NCBI RefSeq assembly: GCF_900095695.1
Contig: NZ_FMIQ01000046.1
Coordinates: 62,001-126,000, forward strand
DNA from: Hafnia alvei
Lineage (GTDB): Bacteria > Pseudomonadota > Gammaproteobacteria > Enterobacterales > Enterobacteriaceae
DNA length: 64,000 bases
Reading direction: 5' to 3'
Shown here: positions 56,032 through 64,000 of the stretch, one piece after another
How the letters are laid out: each line of letters begins with the position of its first letter
How positions within the stretch are numbered: the first letter of the stretch is position 1
Made by a program: the position numbers and the translations under genes
The notes under the pieces: model-generated
The model's database searches: none
Told to the model about the DNA's origin: nothing
What the model saw: only the letters and a program-made list of their open reading frames with translations

Positions 56032-56068
56032 AAAAAAACCGTAGAGAGTGAGCCCTCTACGGTTTTTT
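56032..56068. terminator. Bidirectional terminator between tatE and lipA
   Basis: The A-run, CCGTAGAG, AGTGAGCC, CTCTACGG and TTTTTT give a T-tailed stem on both strands. It is 33 bases past tatE and serves the convergent lipA transcript too. Confidence 0.9.
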
Positions 56069-56180
56069 CTATTCTGTTTACCAAGTATTGAGATTGCAGT
56101 GAGTCTCGCCGATACCTCAGAATATTGGCTGTCAGCCCGTTCTCTTGTAAAAAAATATTTCTACGGAAACAGACTTAACT

Positions 56181-57146
56181 TTACTTAACTTCAATGCCCT
56201 TGGCTTGCAAATCAGCATGGTAAGAAGAGCGCACGAACGGACCACAGGCCGCATGGGTAAAGCCCATCGCCATCGCTTCGGCCTTCATCTCTTCAAACTC
56301 GTCAGGACTAACATAGCGCTGCACTGGTAGATGATGGCGGCTTGGCTGTAAATACTGGCCTAGCGTTAACATCGTTACGCCATGCGCACGCAGGTCGCGC
56401 ATTACTTCAATGATTTCCGCATTGGTTTCACCCAAGCCCACCATCAGACCCGATTTGGTTGGGATCTCTGGGTGTGCAGCCTTAAAGTTTTCCAGCAGTT
56501 TCAGCGACCAGTTATAGTCTGCGCCTGGGCGCACTTGGCGATAGATACGTGGTACGTTTTCAAGGTTATGGTTGAATACGTCCGGCGGCGTTTCCGTCAG
56601 GATATCTAGCGCACGTTCCATACGACCACGGAAATCAGGCACCAGCGTTTCAATGCGGATGGTAGGATTTTTGGCGCGGATGGCACGAATACAATCAGCA
56701 AAATGCTGAGCACCGCCGTCGCGCAGATCGTCGCGGTCAACGGAGGTAATCACCACGTAACGCAGGCCCATATCGGCAATAGTTTGTGCCAGTTTTTCGG
56801 GTTCATTCGCGTCTGGCGTTACCGGGCGCCCGTGTGCCACGTCGCAGAATGGGCAGCGACGGGTACAAATAGCGCCGAGGATCATAAAGGTTGCCGTACC
56901 GTGGTTAAAACATTCTGCCAAGTTAGGGCAGGAAGCTTCTTCACAGACCGAGTGCAGGCCATTTTTACGCATGGCGGCTTTAATGCCTTGAATGCGACTG
57001 GAATCCGCAGGGAGCTTGATTTTCATCCACTCAGGTTTGCGTAGCAGCTGCTCTCTTTCGACGGCCACGGTTTTTACCGGGATCAGGGCCATTTTGTCTG
57101 CGTCACGGTATTTGACGCCGCGTTCCATCAGAATTGGTTTACTCAT
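56181..57146 (-). CDS. lipA: Lipoyl synthase
   Basis: 321 residues, the E. coli LipA length. It is a radical-SAM enzyme that inserts two sulfurs into octanoyl domains. The auxiliary 4Fe-4S cluster cysteines are in [16 protein letters not shown], and the SAM cluster is [14 protein letters not shown]-terminal [17 protein letters not shown] ends with the conserved serine region. I chose ATG 57146; it overlaps the lipB stop by 8 bases. The longer frame is not conserved. Confidence 0.97.
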   Translation of the reverse strand: MSKPILMERGVKYRDADKMALIPVKTVAVEREQLLRKPEWMKIKLPADSSRIQGIKAAMRKNGLHSVCEEASCPNLAECFNHGTATFMILGAICTRRCPFCDVAHGRPVTPDANEPEKLAQTIADMGLRYVVITSVDRDDLRDGGAQHFADCIRAIRAKNPTIRIETLVPDFRGRMERALDILTETPPDVFNHNLENVPRIYRQVRPGADYNWSLKLLENFKAAHPEIPTKSGLMVGLGETNAEIIEVMRDLRAHGVTMLTLGQYLQPSRHHLPVQRYVSPDEFEEMKAEAMAMGFTHAACGPFVRSSYHADLQAKGIEVK

Positions 57147-57810
57147 AATCTTGCGGGTTCCAGTTGCTTGACTCGACTGATTGATAGCCAAGTATTTGAA
57201 TAAATTGCTCGACCAGTACCGGCTGTACATCTTCAAGCGTAACGCCGGGGTTGAGTGCGCTGATCTGTGTCATTTGCATACCGGCATAACCACAGGGGTT
57301 AATTCGGCTAAACGGGTCGAGATCCATGGTGGTGTTCAGTGCAAGCCCGTGGAACGAACAGCCTTTACGGATGCGTAGTCCCAGCGAGCAAATTTTTTGT
57401 TCTCCAACGTAAACGCCGGGGGCGTCAGCTCTGGCATGAGCATCAATATCGAATTTCCCCAAGGTGTTAACCACGGTTTGTTCAATGGCCGTCACCAGTT
57501 GGCGTACGCCGAATTTATTACGTTTTAAGTCGACAAGAACATACATAACCTGCTGGCCGGGACCGTGATAGGTGACTTGCCCTCCGCGATCGCTTTGGAT
57601 CACGGGAATATCACCCGCGGCTAATACGTGCTCGGCTTTGCCTGCTTGGCCTTGGGTAAATACCGGATGATGCTGAACCAACCAAAGCTCGTCGGGCGTG
57701 CTCTCCGTACGCTGGTCGGTAAAGGTATGCATAGCTTGTGATACGGGAACATAGGGTTGCAACCCCAGTTGACGCAGTATGATCTTGTCTTGTTGCAAAC
57801 GAGTCATCAT
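57139..57810 (-). CDS. lipB: Octanoyl-ACP:protein N-octanoyltransferase
   Basis: 223 residues. Catalytic Lys is in [14 protein letters not shown] and catalytic Cys in [30 protein letters not shown] is the substrate-binding core. It attaches octanoate from ACP to the lipoyl domains that LipA then sulfurates. The two ATGs in tandem give starts at 57810 or 57807. The N-terminus reads [13 protein letters not shown], as in E. coli. Confidence 0.95.
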   Translation of the reverse strand: MMTRLQQDKIILRQLGLQPYVPVSQAMHTFTDQRTESTPDELWLVQHHPVFTQGQAGKAEHVLAAGDIPVIQSDRGGQVTYHGPGQQVMYVLVDLKRNKFGVRQLVTAIEQTVVNTLGKFDIDAHARADAPGVYVGEQKICSLGLRIRKGCSFHGLALNTTMDLDPFSRINPCGYAGMQMTQISALNPGVTLEDVQPVLVEQFIQILGYQSVESSNWNPQDYE

Positions 57811-57884
57811 CCGGTTACAGAATTGGTAAAGCCATTATACCGAGATGAACCCTCAGCGACCAGTGCTGATCATCCAAAAAAGAG

Positions 57885-57923
57885 CGGCCCGATAGGGCAT
57901 TTGTGCCATATCGGGCCGTTTTT
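57885..57923. terminator. Bidirectional terminator between ybeD and lipB
   Basis: CGGCCCGATAGGGCA (57885-57899) and TGCCATATCGGGCCG (57904-57918) form a stem with one mismatch, followed by TTTTT. The complementary strand has TCTTTTTT after the stem. It can end ybeD-derived transcripts. Confidence 0.85.
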
Positions 57924-57930
57924 CCTTCCT

Positions 57931-58035
57931 ACTTGAAGTTACATCTGTGTTGACTGCGTTCGTTCACCCGAATCACTTACCTGTGTAAGCTCATCGGGAT
58001 TCGCTCTCTTGTCGCCTTGATGTAACTCCAATTAT
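57931..58035. repeat. ERIC-like intergenic repeat
   Basis: The minus strand reads GCGAATCCCGATGAGCTTAC, then GTAAGTGATTCGGGTGAACG, then a CTTCAAGT end. These match the ERIC core as I recall it (GTGAATCCCCAGGAGCTTAC and GTAAGTGACTGGGGTGAG) with the usual order, and short inverted ends (CTTGAAGTTACATC / GATGTAACTCCAATT). ERICs are non-coding enterobacterial repeats between genes. It lies between ybeD and lipB. Confidence 0.8.
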
Positions 58036-58075
58036 TTAGGATAAATAAAGGGGATAATTCGTTAAAGAACTGTAA

Positions 58076-58339
58076 TTACAATACCATACGGACGATTTCG
58101 ATTTTGCCCAGTTCTTCGTACAGCGTTTCTACCTGCTCAATATGGGTCGCATTAATGGTGATGGCGACAGAGTGATAGTTGCCCTTGCTGCTTGGTTTAA
58201 CCTGCGGCTGATAGTCGCCGGGTGCATGGCGCTGCACCACTTCGACCACCTGATCGACCAGCTCAGGCTGCGCTAAACCCATGACTCTATAGGTAAAAGA
58301 GCATGGAAAATCGAGCAGTTCATTCAGTTTAGTTTTCAT
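58076..58339 (-). CDS. ybeD: DUF493 family protein YbeD
   Basis: 87 residues, near-identical to E. coli YbeD, with the ACT-like alpha-beta fold ([20 protein letters not shown] and [20 protein letters not shown]). It is thought to have a regulatory or lipoate-linked role, not established. It lies between dacA and lipB on the minus strand. Confidence 0.95.
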   Translation of the reverse strand: MKTKLNELLDFPCSFTYRVMGLAQPELVDQVVEVVQRHAPGDYQPQVKPSSKGNYHSVAITINATHIEQVETLYEELGKIEIVRMVL

Positions 58340-58376
58340 GTTGCGCTCCAGCGTGTTACTTCAATCTATAAATTAT

Positions 58377-58398
58377 AACTCCCGCCGAAGCGGGAGTT
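58377..58398 (-). terminator. Hairpin after dacA
   Basis: AACTCCCGC (58377-58385) pairs perfectly with GCGGGAGTT (58390-58398) around CGAA. It follows the minus-strand dacA stop by 50 bases, but the T-tract is short. Confidence 0.65.
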
Positions 58399-58448
58399 AT
58401 TGTTATTCATTATATGGGGATGATTTTTCCCCATTTCAAGAGGCCGGG

Positions 58449-59660
58449 TTAGCCGAACCAGTGATGGAACATCAGTTTGATGTGATCGACCATACGGCTG
58501 AAGAAACCACCTTCTTGAACTTCATTCAGAACCACTAATGGGCGCTGCTCGATGGTTTTACCATCCAGTTGGAAGTTAATGGTACCTACCACCTGATTTT
58601 TAGCTAAAGGCGCATCAAGTTCGGTTGAGTTCAGCGTGTAGCTTGCTTTCAGATCTTTCATGCGACCACGAGGGATGGTCAGGTAAACATCTTTATCAAC
58701 GCCCAACTGTGCACGATCGGTATCGCCGAACCATACTGGCTCAGAGGCGAACTCGCGGCCTGCTTTCAGCGGAGAAACGGTTTCAAAGAAACGGAAGCCC
58801 CAGGTCAGCAGTTTTTTGCTTTCACTTTCACGGCCTTTGCTGGTGTGTCCACCTAATACCGCAGAGATCAGACGCATCTGACCTTCGGTGGCGGAAGCCA
58901 CTAAGTTGAAGCCAGCAGATTCAGTATGGCCGGTTTTGATGCCGTCAACGTTCATGCTGGTATCCCACAGCAGGCCGTTGCGGTTCATCTGGCGAATGTT
59001 GTTAAAGGTGAATTCTTTCTCTTTGTAGATAGAGTATTCATTTGGTACATCGCGGATCAGCGCCTGACCAATCAGTGCCATATCGCGCGCAGAGCTGTAC
59101 TGGCCATCGGCATCCAAACCGTGAACGGTCTGGAAGTGGGTGTTCTGAAGACCTAACGCTTTCACGTAGTTGTTCATCAGGCCCACAAAGGCGTCTTGGC
59201 TACCGGCAACGTAATCAGCCATCGCGACGCAGGCATCGTTACCAGATTGCAGGTTGATACCACGGATCAGCAAGGAAACCGGTACGCGGTCGCCTGGTTT
59301 CAAGAACATCAGCGATGAGCCTTTGAAAACAGGGTTGCCGGTTGCCCAAGCATCTTGACCCACGGTCACAACGTCCTGCTCGGTAAATTTACCGGCTTTC
59401 ATTGCCTGACCGATAACGTAGCTGGTCATCATTTTTGTCAGGCTAGCAGGGTTACGGCGTGCATCGGCATTAGATTCAGCCAGAACTTTGCCTGAGTTGT
59501 AGTCAATCAGAATGTAGGCTTCCGCATCGATCTGCGGCACGCCTGGGATCATAGTCTTAAGGTTGACGTCATCAGCATGGGCAACATTGATCATGCCAAT
59601 GGCGAGAAGGCTGCTGAGCGCAATGCGTTTCATCGAACGGGAAGTGAGATTGTATTTCAT
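58449..59660 (-). CDS. dacA: D-alanyl-D-alanine carboxypeptidase (PBP5)
   Basis: 403 residues with a signal peptide (cleaved at AHA-DD). The penicillin-binding SxxK is ASLTKMM (Ser73, Lys76), SGN is in [10 protein letters not shown] and KTG in [10 protein letters not shown]. The C-terminal amphipathic helix ([18 protein letters not shown]) anchors it to the outer face of the inner membrane. It trims pentapeptides and shapes the cell. Order rlpA-dacA-ybeD is as in E. coli. Confidence 0.96.
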   Translation of the reverse strand: MKYNLTSRSMKRIALSSLLAIGMINVAHADDVNLKTMIPGVPQIDAEAYILIDYNSGKVLAESNADARRNPASLTKMMTSYVIGQAMKAGKFTEQDVVTVGQDAWATGNPVFKGSSLMFLKPGDRVPVSLLIRGINLQSGNDACVAMADYVAGSQDAFVGLMNNYVKALGLQNTHFQTVHGLDADGQYSSARDMALIGQALIRDVPNEYSIYKEKEFTFNNIRQMNRNGLLWDTSMNVDGIKTGHTESAGFNLVASATEGQMRLISAVLGGHTSKGRESESKKLLTWGFRFFETVSPLKAGREFASEPVWFGDTDRAQLGVDKDVYLTIPRGRMKDLKASYTLNSTELDAPLAKNQVVGTINFQLDGKTIEQRPLVVLNEVQEGGFFSRMVDHIKLMFHHWFG

Positions 59661-59795
59661 GATAAGGACTACAACATCCGTGAATTAAGTGAAAAAAACG
59701 AGCCACACTATAACAGAAGCCGATTTACGGTTCATGCCCGAACGGGCACCAATCAGGACTCTTTACATAAGCAATGTGTGACTAATTATTGCATA

Positions 59796-59814
59796 GCCCG
59801 CCGTTTTGGCGGGC
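59796..59814 (-). terminator. Hairpin after rlpA
   Basis: GCCCGCC (59796-59802) pairs with GGCGGGC (59808-59814). It follows the minus-strand rlpA stop (59823) by 9 bases. No strong U-run follows. Confidence 0.5.
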
Positions 59815-59822
59815 ATTTAAGC

Positions 59823-60929
59823 TTACTGTGCGCTAGCAATGAACGACTGTTGCTGTGCTTCGCTGGCTAAACGTTGCTGAAGTGCCGCGGCTTCTTGGCG
59901 ACTTGCGAACGGCCCTAATTGCACGCGGAACATGGCGCCGTTGGGTGATACCTTACCCGGCACACCAAACTGCTGGCTTAATTTTTGCTGCCATTGCTGG
60001 GCGCGACCACCGTCGCTTACCGCACCTACCTGCACCACAAATTTTCCATTAGCAGATGCCGCCGGCGCTGAAGATGCTACCGGTGCCGCAACGGCCGCAG
60101 GGGCTGAAACAGGTGCTGGCGCCGCAACGGGTTCACTGCCTTCTAACACGCCGGTGCGCAATGGCTGTGGAGCGCCAAGGAAGCCACTGGCGTTGCTGGC
60201 TGGCGCAGAAACCGGCATATCACCGTCTGATCCTAGCGCTGCTGGCGTTGGGTTTGCTACAGGGCGCACCGCAACCGGCGTATCCGAAGGCGATGGGCTT
60301 ATTGATACCTGCGTTGTTTCTTGGCCGATAGTTGGACGTGAAGGCAGCGCATAGCTCTGTTTGGCGATCGTGGTACCAATCGTACCAGGGCCAGACATCG
60401 TGCCGTCTGGCGCAACGTTGATGAAGTCGATGCGCACTTTAGTGTTATTCGAAATGTTTAAGCGATCGGCGGCGGCGCGTGAAAGATCAATCACCTTACC
60501 GGAAGTGTAGGGGCCGCGATCGTTCAAACGCACCACGAGGCGACGTCCGTTAGCCAGGTTGGTAACGCGCACATAGCTTGGCAGAGGCAGCGTGGCGTGC
60601 GCAGCGGTCATTGCATTAGGATCAAACTGTTCGCCAATAGCGGTCATATTGCCGCCGTTTTCTTCACCGTAGGACGTTGCATAGCCTACTTGTGAGAAGT
60701 TTGACGGATCCTGCACGACTTTGTATTTCGTACCGTTAACGCTGTAATCCTGGCTGGTTGCAGGATTAAAGGGTTCGTAGCGTGGTTCTGCACCGCTAAT
60801 TTCTTCTACCGGGCCGTTATACGCAGGCTGCTGAGGAGCCGGGGTCTCGGTGGTTGTGGTGTTGGTACAGCCCGCCAAAAACAGACTGAGTAAACCAGCA
60901 CTAAGCCATGATTTATGCGCCATTCGCAT
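59823..60929 (-). CDS. rlpA: Septal ring lytic transglycosylase RlpA
   Basis: A 368-residue lipoprotein (lipobox LAGC-T). The double-psi barrel (about 75-175) has GEQFDPNAMTAAHATLPLPS, NGRRLVVRLNDRGPY. A Pro/Ala-rich linker follows, and a C-terminal SPOR domain with FVVQVGAVSDGGRAQQWQQK binds denuded septal peptidoglycan. It is similar to E. coli RlpA (362). The start at 60929 or the ATG two codons later is possible. It follows mrdB after 8 bases. Confidence 0.94.
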   Translation of the reverse strand: MRMAHKSWLSAGLLSLFLAGCTNTTTTETPAPQQPAYNGPVEEISGAEPRYEPFNPATSQDYSVNGTKYKVVQDPSNFSQVGYATSYGEENGGNMTAIGEQFDPNAMTAAHATLPLPSYVRVTNLANGRRLVVRLNDRGPYTSGKVIDLSRAAADRLNISNNTKVRIDFINVAPDGTMSGPGTIGTTIAKQSYALPSRPTIGQETTQVSISPSPSDTPVAVRPVANPTPAALGSDGDMPVSAPASNASGFLGAPQPLRTGVLEGSEPVAAPAPVSAPAAVAAPVASSAPAASANGKFVVQVGAVSDGGRAQQWQQKLSQQFGVPGKVSPNGAMFRVQLGPFASRQEAAALQQRLASEAQQQSFIASAQ

Positions 60930-60937
60930 CGCGACCT

Positions 60938-62050
60938 CTATAGGTTCTTAGATAACATTTTTCTGTGAGTATGGATCGACATAACGATACCAAACCCGGC
61001 CATGAGAACGATCAGGGCGGAACCGCCATAGCTGACCAGTGGCAAAGGTACGCCAACCACGGGCAAAATTCCACTGACCATACCGATATTCACAAAAACA
61101 TAAACGAATAAAATCAACATTAAACCGCCAACCATCACGCGGCCAAAGGTGGTCTGCGCTTTGGCGGCAATCATCAGCCCACGCATGATAGTGAGCAGAT
61201 ACAGCCCAAGCAGCACCAAAACACCCACTAAGCCCAGTTCTTCCGCCAGTACGGCAAAGATAAAGTCGGTGTGGCGCTCAGGTAGGAACTCAAGCTGCGA
61301 CTGGGTGCCGTGCAGCCAGCCTTTGCCACCAAAACCGCCGGAGCCAATCGCAATTTTAGACTGAATAATATGGTATCCCGCACCCAGCGGGTCACTCTCA
61401 GGATCCAGCAGCATCATAACGCGAGCCTGCTGATAATCGTGCATCAGGAAGAACCACAAGATGGGAATAAATGCGGCAACCAGCACCACGGCGACCAAAA
61501 TCAACCGCCAGCTTAGCCCCGCAAGGAATAAGATAAACAATCCTGAAGCGGCAACCAGAATCGAGGTGCCGAGGTCTGGCTGTGCGGCGACCAGCAGCGT
61601 TGGCATGAAGATTAAGATTAAGGCAATGCCGGTATTCTTTAGCGATGGCGGGCAGACGTCACGGTTGATAAAACGCGCCACCATCAACGGCACCGCAATT
61701 TTGGCAATCTCAGAAGGCTGGAAACGGACAAAGCCCAAATCTAACCAGCGCTGCGCGCCTTTACTGATCTGACCGAAAGCATCAACCAGAATCAGCAAGA
61801 TAACGCAGAACACGTAAAGATAGGGCGCCCAGCTTTCATACACGCGCGGGGGGATCTGGGCCATGACCAGCATGACGCACAGCCCCATGAAAATCTGACC
61901 GATTTTACGTTCCATCATGCCAACGTCTTGGCCGCTGGCGCTCCACATCACGAAGGCGCTATAGGCCAAGATCGAGAGAATGCAGAGCAAAAAGGGCAGA
62001 TCGATATGCATCTTCGCCCAGATAGAACGTTTCTGTTGGTTTTCTGTCAT
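60938..62050 (-). CDS. mrdB: Rod-shape peptidoglycan polymerase RodA
   Basis: A 370-residue SEDS glycosyltransferase with ten membrane segments. The key Asp lies in the [11 protein letters not shown] loop, with [16 protein letters not shown] and [20 protein letters not shown] also conserved. It polymerises glycan strands with MrdA in the elongasome. I chose ATG 62050 (MTENQQKRS), which gives the E. coli length; the upstream frame adds 19 residues. It lies 19 bases after mrdA. Confidence 0.96.
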   Translation of the reverse strand: MTENQQKRSIWAKMHIDLPFLLCILSILAYSAFVMWSASGQDVGMMERKIGQIFMGLCVMLVMAQIPPRVYESWAPYLYVFCVILLILVDAFGQISKGAQRWLDLGFVRFQPSEIAKIAVPLMVARFINRDVCPPSLKNTGIALILIFMPTLLVAAQPDLGTSILVAASGLFILFLAGLSWRLILVAVVLVAAFIPILWFFLMHDYQQARVMMLLDPESDPLGAGYHIIQSKIAIGSGGFGGKGWLHGTQSQLEFLPERHTDFIFAVLAEELGLVGVLVLLGLYLLTIMRGLMIAAKAQTTFGRVMVGGLMLILFVYVFVNIGMVSGILPVVGVPLPLVSYGGSALIVLMAGFGIVMSIHTHRKMLSKNL

Positions 62051-62069
62051 GATTAACCTGTATGCCTCA

Positions 62070-63965
62070 TCAGTCGCCTTCAACGCCCGGAGGCGGCGCG
62101 TTTTCACTTGGGAGCGTCGTATTGTTATCGCCTAACATGATGTGGTCGAGGATCTGACGCACGATAGTCCCGACGGCCGGCCCTGCGCCACCATTCTCAA
62201 GAATGATGGCAACTGAAACCTGCGGGTTGTCGTACGGCGCAAACGCCGTCATCAGTTTATGATCGCGCAAGTGCTCGGCTAAGGTGTGGGCGTTGTAGGT
62301 CTCATATCCAAAGACCTGCGCGGTACCTGATTTAGCGGCAATCTTGTACGGTGCATTGGCGAAATACTTATGTGCCGTTCCGTTGGCGCGATTGGCGACG
62401 CCATACATTCCATCTTTGGCTATTTCCCAATAACCGGAATGTATATCACCAATCTGTACTGCATCCTGCTGTTTGTACGGTACCAATTGTCCGTTGATAC
62501 GCGTGCTGTTCAGCAGGTGAGGAACTTTCATATTCCCGTCGTTGATCAGCGTGTTTAACGCTTTGGACATTTGGATTGGTGTTGCCGTCCAATAGCCCTG
62601 ACCGATGCCGACAGGAATGGTATCACCCTGATACCACGGTTTTTTATAACGTTTTTGCTTCCATTCGCGCGTTGGCATCAGGCCTGAACGCTCTTCTGAC
62701 AGATCGATACCGGTGTATTGTCCGTAGCCGAATTTGCTCAGCCACTCAGACAGACGGTCGATGCCCATATCGTAGGCAACCTGATAGAAGAAGGTATCCG
62801 CAGATTCTTCTAGCGCTTTGGTGACATTCAGACGGCCATGGCCCCATTTTTTCCAGTCACGGAAGCGTTTCTCTGAGCCAGGTAGCTGCCACCAGCCGGG
62901 ATCGAACAGGCTGTAGTTTTTGGTAATGACGCCTGCGCTAAGCGCTGAAACGGCGATATACGGCTTAACGGTTGAGGCCGGCGGATAGAGGCCTTGCGTG
63001 GCACGGTTTATCAGCGGGCGGTTTGGATCATTCAGTAAACGCTGATATTCCTTGCTGGATATTCCGTCCACGAACAGGTTTGGGTCGTAGCTTGGGTTTG
63101 ACACCATCGCCAGAATCCCGCCGGTGCGAGGATCGCTGACGACCACGGCGGCGCGGCTACCGGCTAGCAGCTGTTCAAGGTAACGTTGCAGATTCAGATC
63201 CAGCGTCAGATAAATATCTTTACCCGCCTGCGGTGGCTGTTCGTGCAATTGGCGGATCACGCGCCCACGGTTGTTAACTTCAACTTCTTCATAGCCCGTT
63301 TTGCCATGTAAAACGTCTTCGTAATAGCGTTCAATGCCCAGTTTTCCGATGTCATGGGTCGCGGCGTAGTTGGCCAGCTTGCCGTCTTTATCTAAACGTT
63401 CGACATCTTTGTCATTGATTTTAGATACGTAGCCGATTACGTGAGTGAGGGCTGAGCCATAAGGGTAGAAGCGGCGCTGGTAGCCTTTGACTTCAAATCC
63501 AGGGAAGCGGAATTGGTTGACGGCAAAGCGCGCAACCTGAACTTCATTAAGCGCTGTTTTCACCGGTATTGAGGTAAAACGACGCGAGCGTTTGCGCTCT
63601 TTCTGGAAGTTATCGAGATCCTCGTCAGTAAGGTCGACGATAGAACGTAAAGCATCAAGTTCTGCCTTCAAGTCATCGACTTTCTCTGGCATCACTTCAA
63701 GCTGATAAATTGTGCGGTTAAACGCAAGAGGAGTGCCGTTTCGGTCATAGATCATGCCGCGGCTAGGTGCAATCGGCACCAGTTTGATTCGGTTCTCGTT
63801 GGAACGGGTTTTATAATCTTCAAAGCGCAGGATCTGAAGATGGTACAGATTAAAGACCAAGACGCCAGACAGAATCAATATGCCGAGAAATGCAACGAGA
63901 GCACGGCGTATAAACAGGGCGGACTCTGCTGAATAATCACGAAAAGGGTTGCGGTCTATTTTCAT
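62070..63965 (-). CDS. mrdA: Penicillin-binding protein 2 (PBP2)
   Basis: A 631-residue class B transpeptidase. The N-terminal membrane anchor (about 22-45) is followed by a pedestal and a transpeptidase domain with SxxK in [18 protein letters not shown] and KSGTAQVF. It cross-links RodA-made glycan during elongation and is the mecillinam target. Length fits E. coli (633). Its ATG overlaps the stop of the preceding gene (ATGA). Confidence 0.96.
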   Translation of the reverse strand: MKIDRNPFRDYSAESALFIRRALVAFLGILILSGVLVFNLYHLQILRFEDYKTRSNENRIKLVPIAPSRGMIYDRNGTPLAFNRTIYQLEVMPEKVDDLKAELDALRSIVDLTDEDLDNFQKERKRSRRFTSIPVKTALNEVQVARFAVNQFRFPGFEVKGYQRRFYPYGSALTHVIGYVSKINDKDVERLDKDGKLANYAATHDIGKLGIERYYEDVLHGKTGYEEVEVNNRGRVIRQLHEQPPQAGKDIYLTLDLNLQRYLEQLLAGSRAAVVVSDPRTGGILAMVSNPSYDPNLFVDGISSKEYQRLLNDPNRPLINRATQGLYPPASTVKPYIAVSALSAGVITKNYSLFDPGWWQLPGSEKRFRDWKKWGHGRLNVTKALEESADTFFYQVAYDMGIDRLSEWLSKFGYGQYTGIDLSEERSGLMPTREWKQKRYKKPWYQGDTIPVGIGQGYWTATPIQMSKALNTLINDGNMKVPHLLNSTRINGQLVPYKQQDAVQIGDIHSGYWEIAKDGMYGVANRANGTAHKYFANAPYKIAAKSGTAQVFGYETYNAHTLAEHLRDHKLMTAFAPYDNPQVSVAIILENGGAGPAVGTIVRQILDHIMLGDNNTTLPSENAPPPGVEGD

Positions 63966-64000
63966 TCCATTCCGTCGTGTTCTGGGTGATTGCTTGGATA
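63962..64000 (-). CDS. rlmH: Probable 3' end of rlmH (partial)
   Basis: The minus strand at the window edge reads, in frame, [10 protein letters not shown] then TGA, sharing four bases with the mrdA ATG. In E. coli the gene before mrdA is rlmH, whose product ends ..NHPYHRE, so NHP-x-H supports the call. Only 12 codons are visible; the tail differs. Confidence 0.5.
   Translation of the reverse strand, partial: YPSNHPEHDGME

Overview
This window is chromosomal DNA from an enterobacterium (Enterobacterales). The right end carries the conserved tatE - lipA - lipB - ybeD - dacA - rlpA - mrdB - mrdA block, with the tail of a probable rlmH running off the edge. The rhamnose, ytf sugar-ABC, AcrEF-like and rhaT genes are all of enterobacterial type, and an ERIC-like intergenic repeat is present. 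Gene content and base composition (about half GC by eye) fit Hafnia or a close relative better than Escherichia; this is inference and was not checked by a search. No tRNA, rRNA, CRISPR array, insertion sequence or prophage was seen.

Layout. 0-8.6 kb: accessory metabolism and stress genes (methionine gamma-lyase, an acetyltransferase, an Rrf2 regulator divergent from an NDH-2-like oxidoreductase, a MATE pump, a LysR regulator divergent from a cupin protein, a periplasmic 5-hydroxyisourate hydrolase). 8.6-14.2 kb: a TetR regulator divergent from an AcrEF-like RND pump. 14.6-19.2 kb: ytfQRT-yjfF galactofuranose ABC transporter, followed by emtA. 20.1-27.4 kb: L-rhamnose catabolism (rhaB-rhaA-rhaD-alcohol dehydrogenase-rhaM on the minus strand, divergent from rhaS-rhaR). 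The control region keeps the same CRP and RhaS site order and nearly the same spacing as E. coli. 27.5-28.4 kb: an aldo/keto reductase. 29.0-36.4 kb: a complete chaperone-usher fimbrial operon ending in a LuxR-type regulator. 36.5-48.1 kb: an 11-gene accessory operon described below. 48.2-51.2 kb: AT-rich regulatory genes (an HD-domain protein, a MarT/FidL-like membrane regulator pair, a PapI/FaeA-like regulator). 51.8-54.7 kb: an acetyltransferase, a sugar isomerase-family protein and rhaT. 55.2-64 kb: housekeeping envelope and lipoate genes.

The most interesting part is the operon at 36,537-48,138. It starts with a 64-residue precursor peptide that has a 15-residue double-glycine leader of the class II microcin type and a five-cysteine core. 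It continues with a membrane-anchored DsbA-like thiol oxidoreductase, an LpxL-like acyltransferase, a C39 peptidase-containing ABC exporter, a MacA-like adaptor, a MacB-like ABC protein and a NodT/TolC-like outer-membrane lipoprotein. It ends with a ketosynthase, a MaoC-like dehydratase, an acyl carrier protein and a ketoreductase. Apart from a hairpin between the peptide gene and the rest, the genes overlap or nearly touch. The simplest reading is a secreted, leader-cleaved, disulfide-bonded peptide made together with a dedicated fatty-acyl chain, possibly a lipidated microcin-like peptide. The link between the acyl chain and the peptide is inference; no immunity gene was recognised.

This operon lies between a fimbrial operon and genes that look like fimbrial regulators (PapI-like, MarT/FidL-like), so it may be an insertion into a fimbrial locus or a fimbria-co-regulated product.
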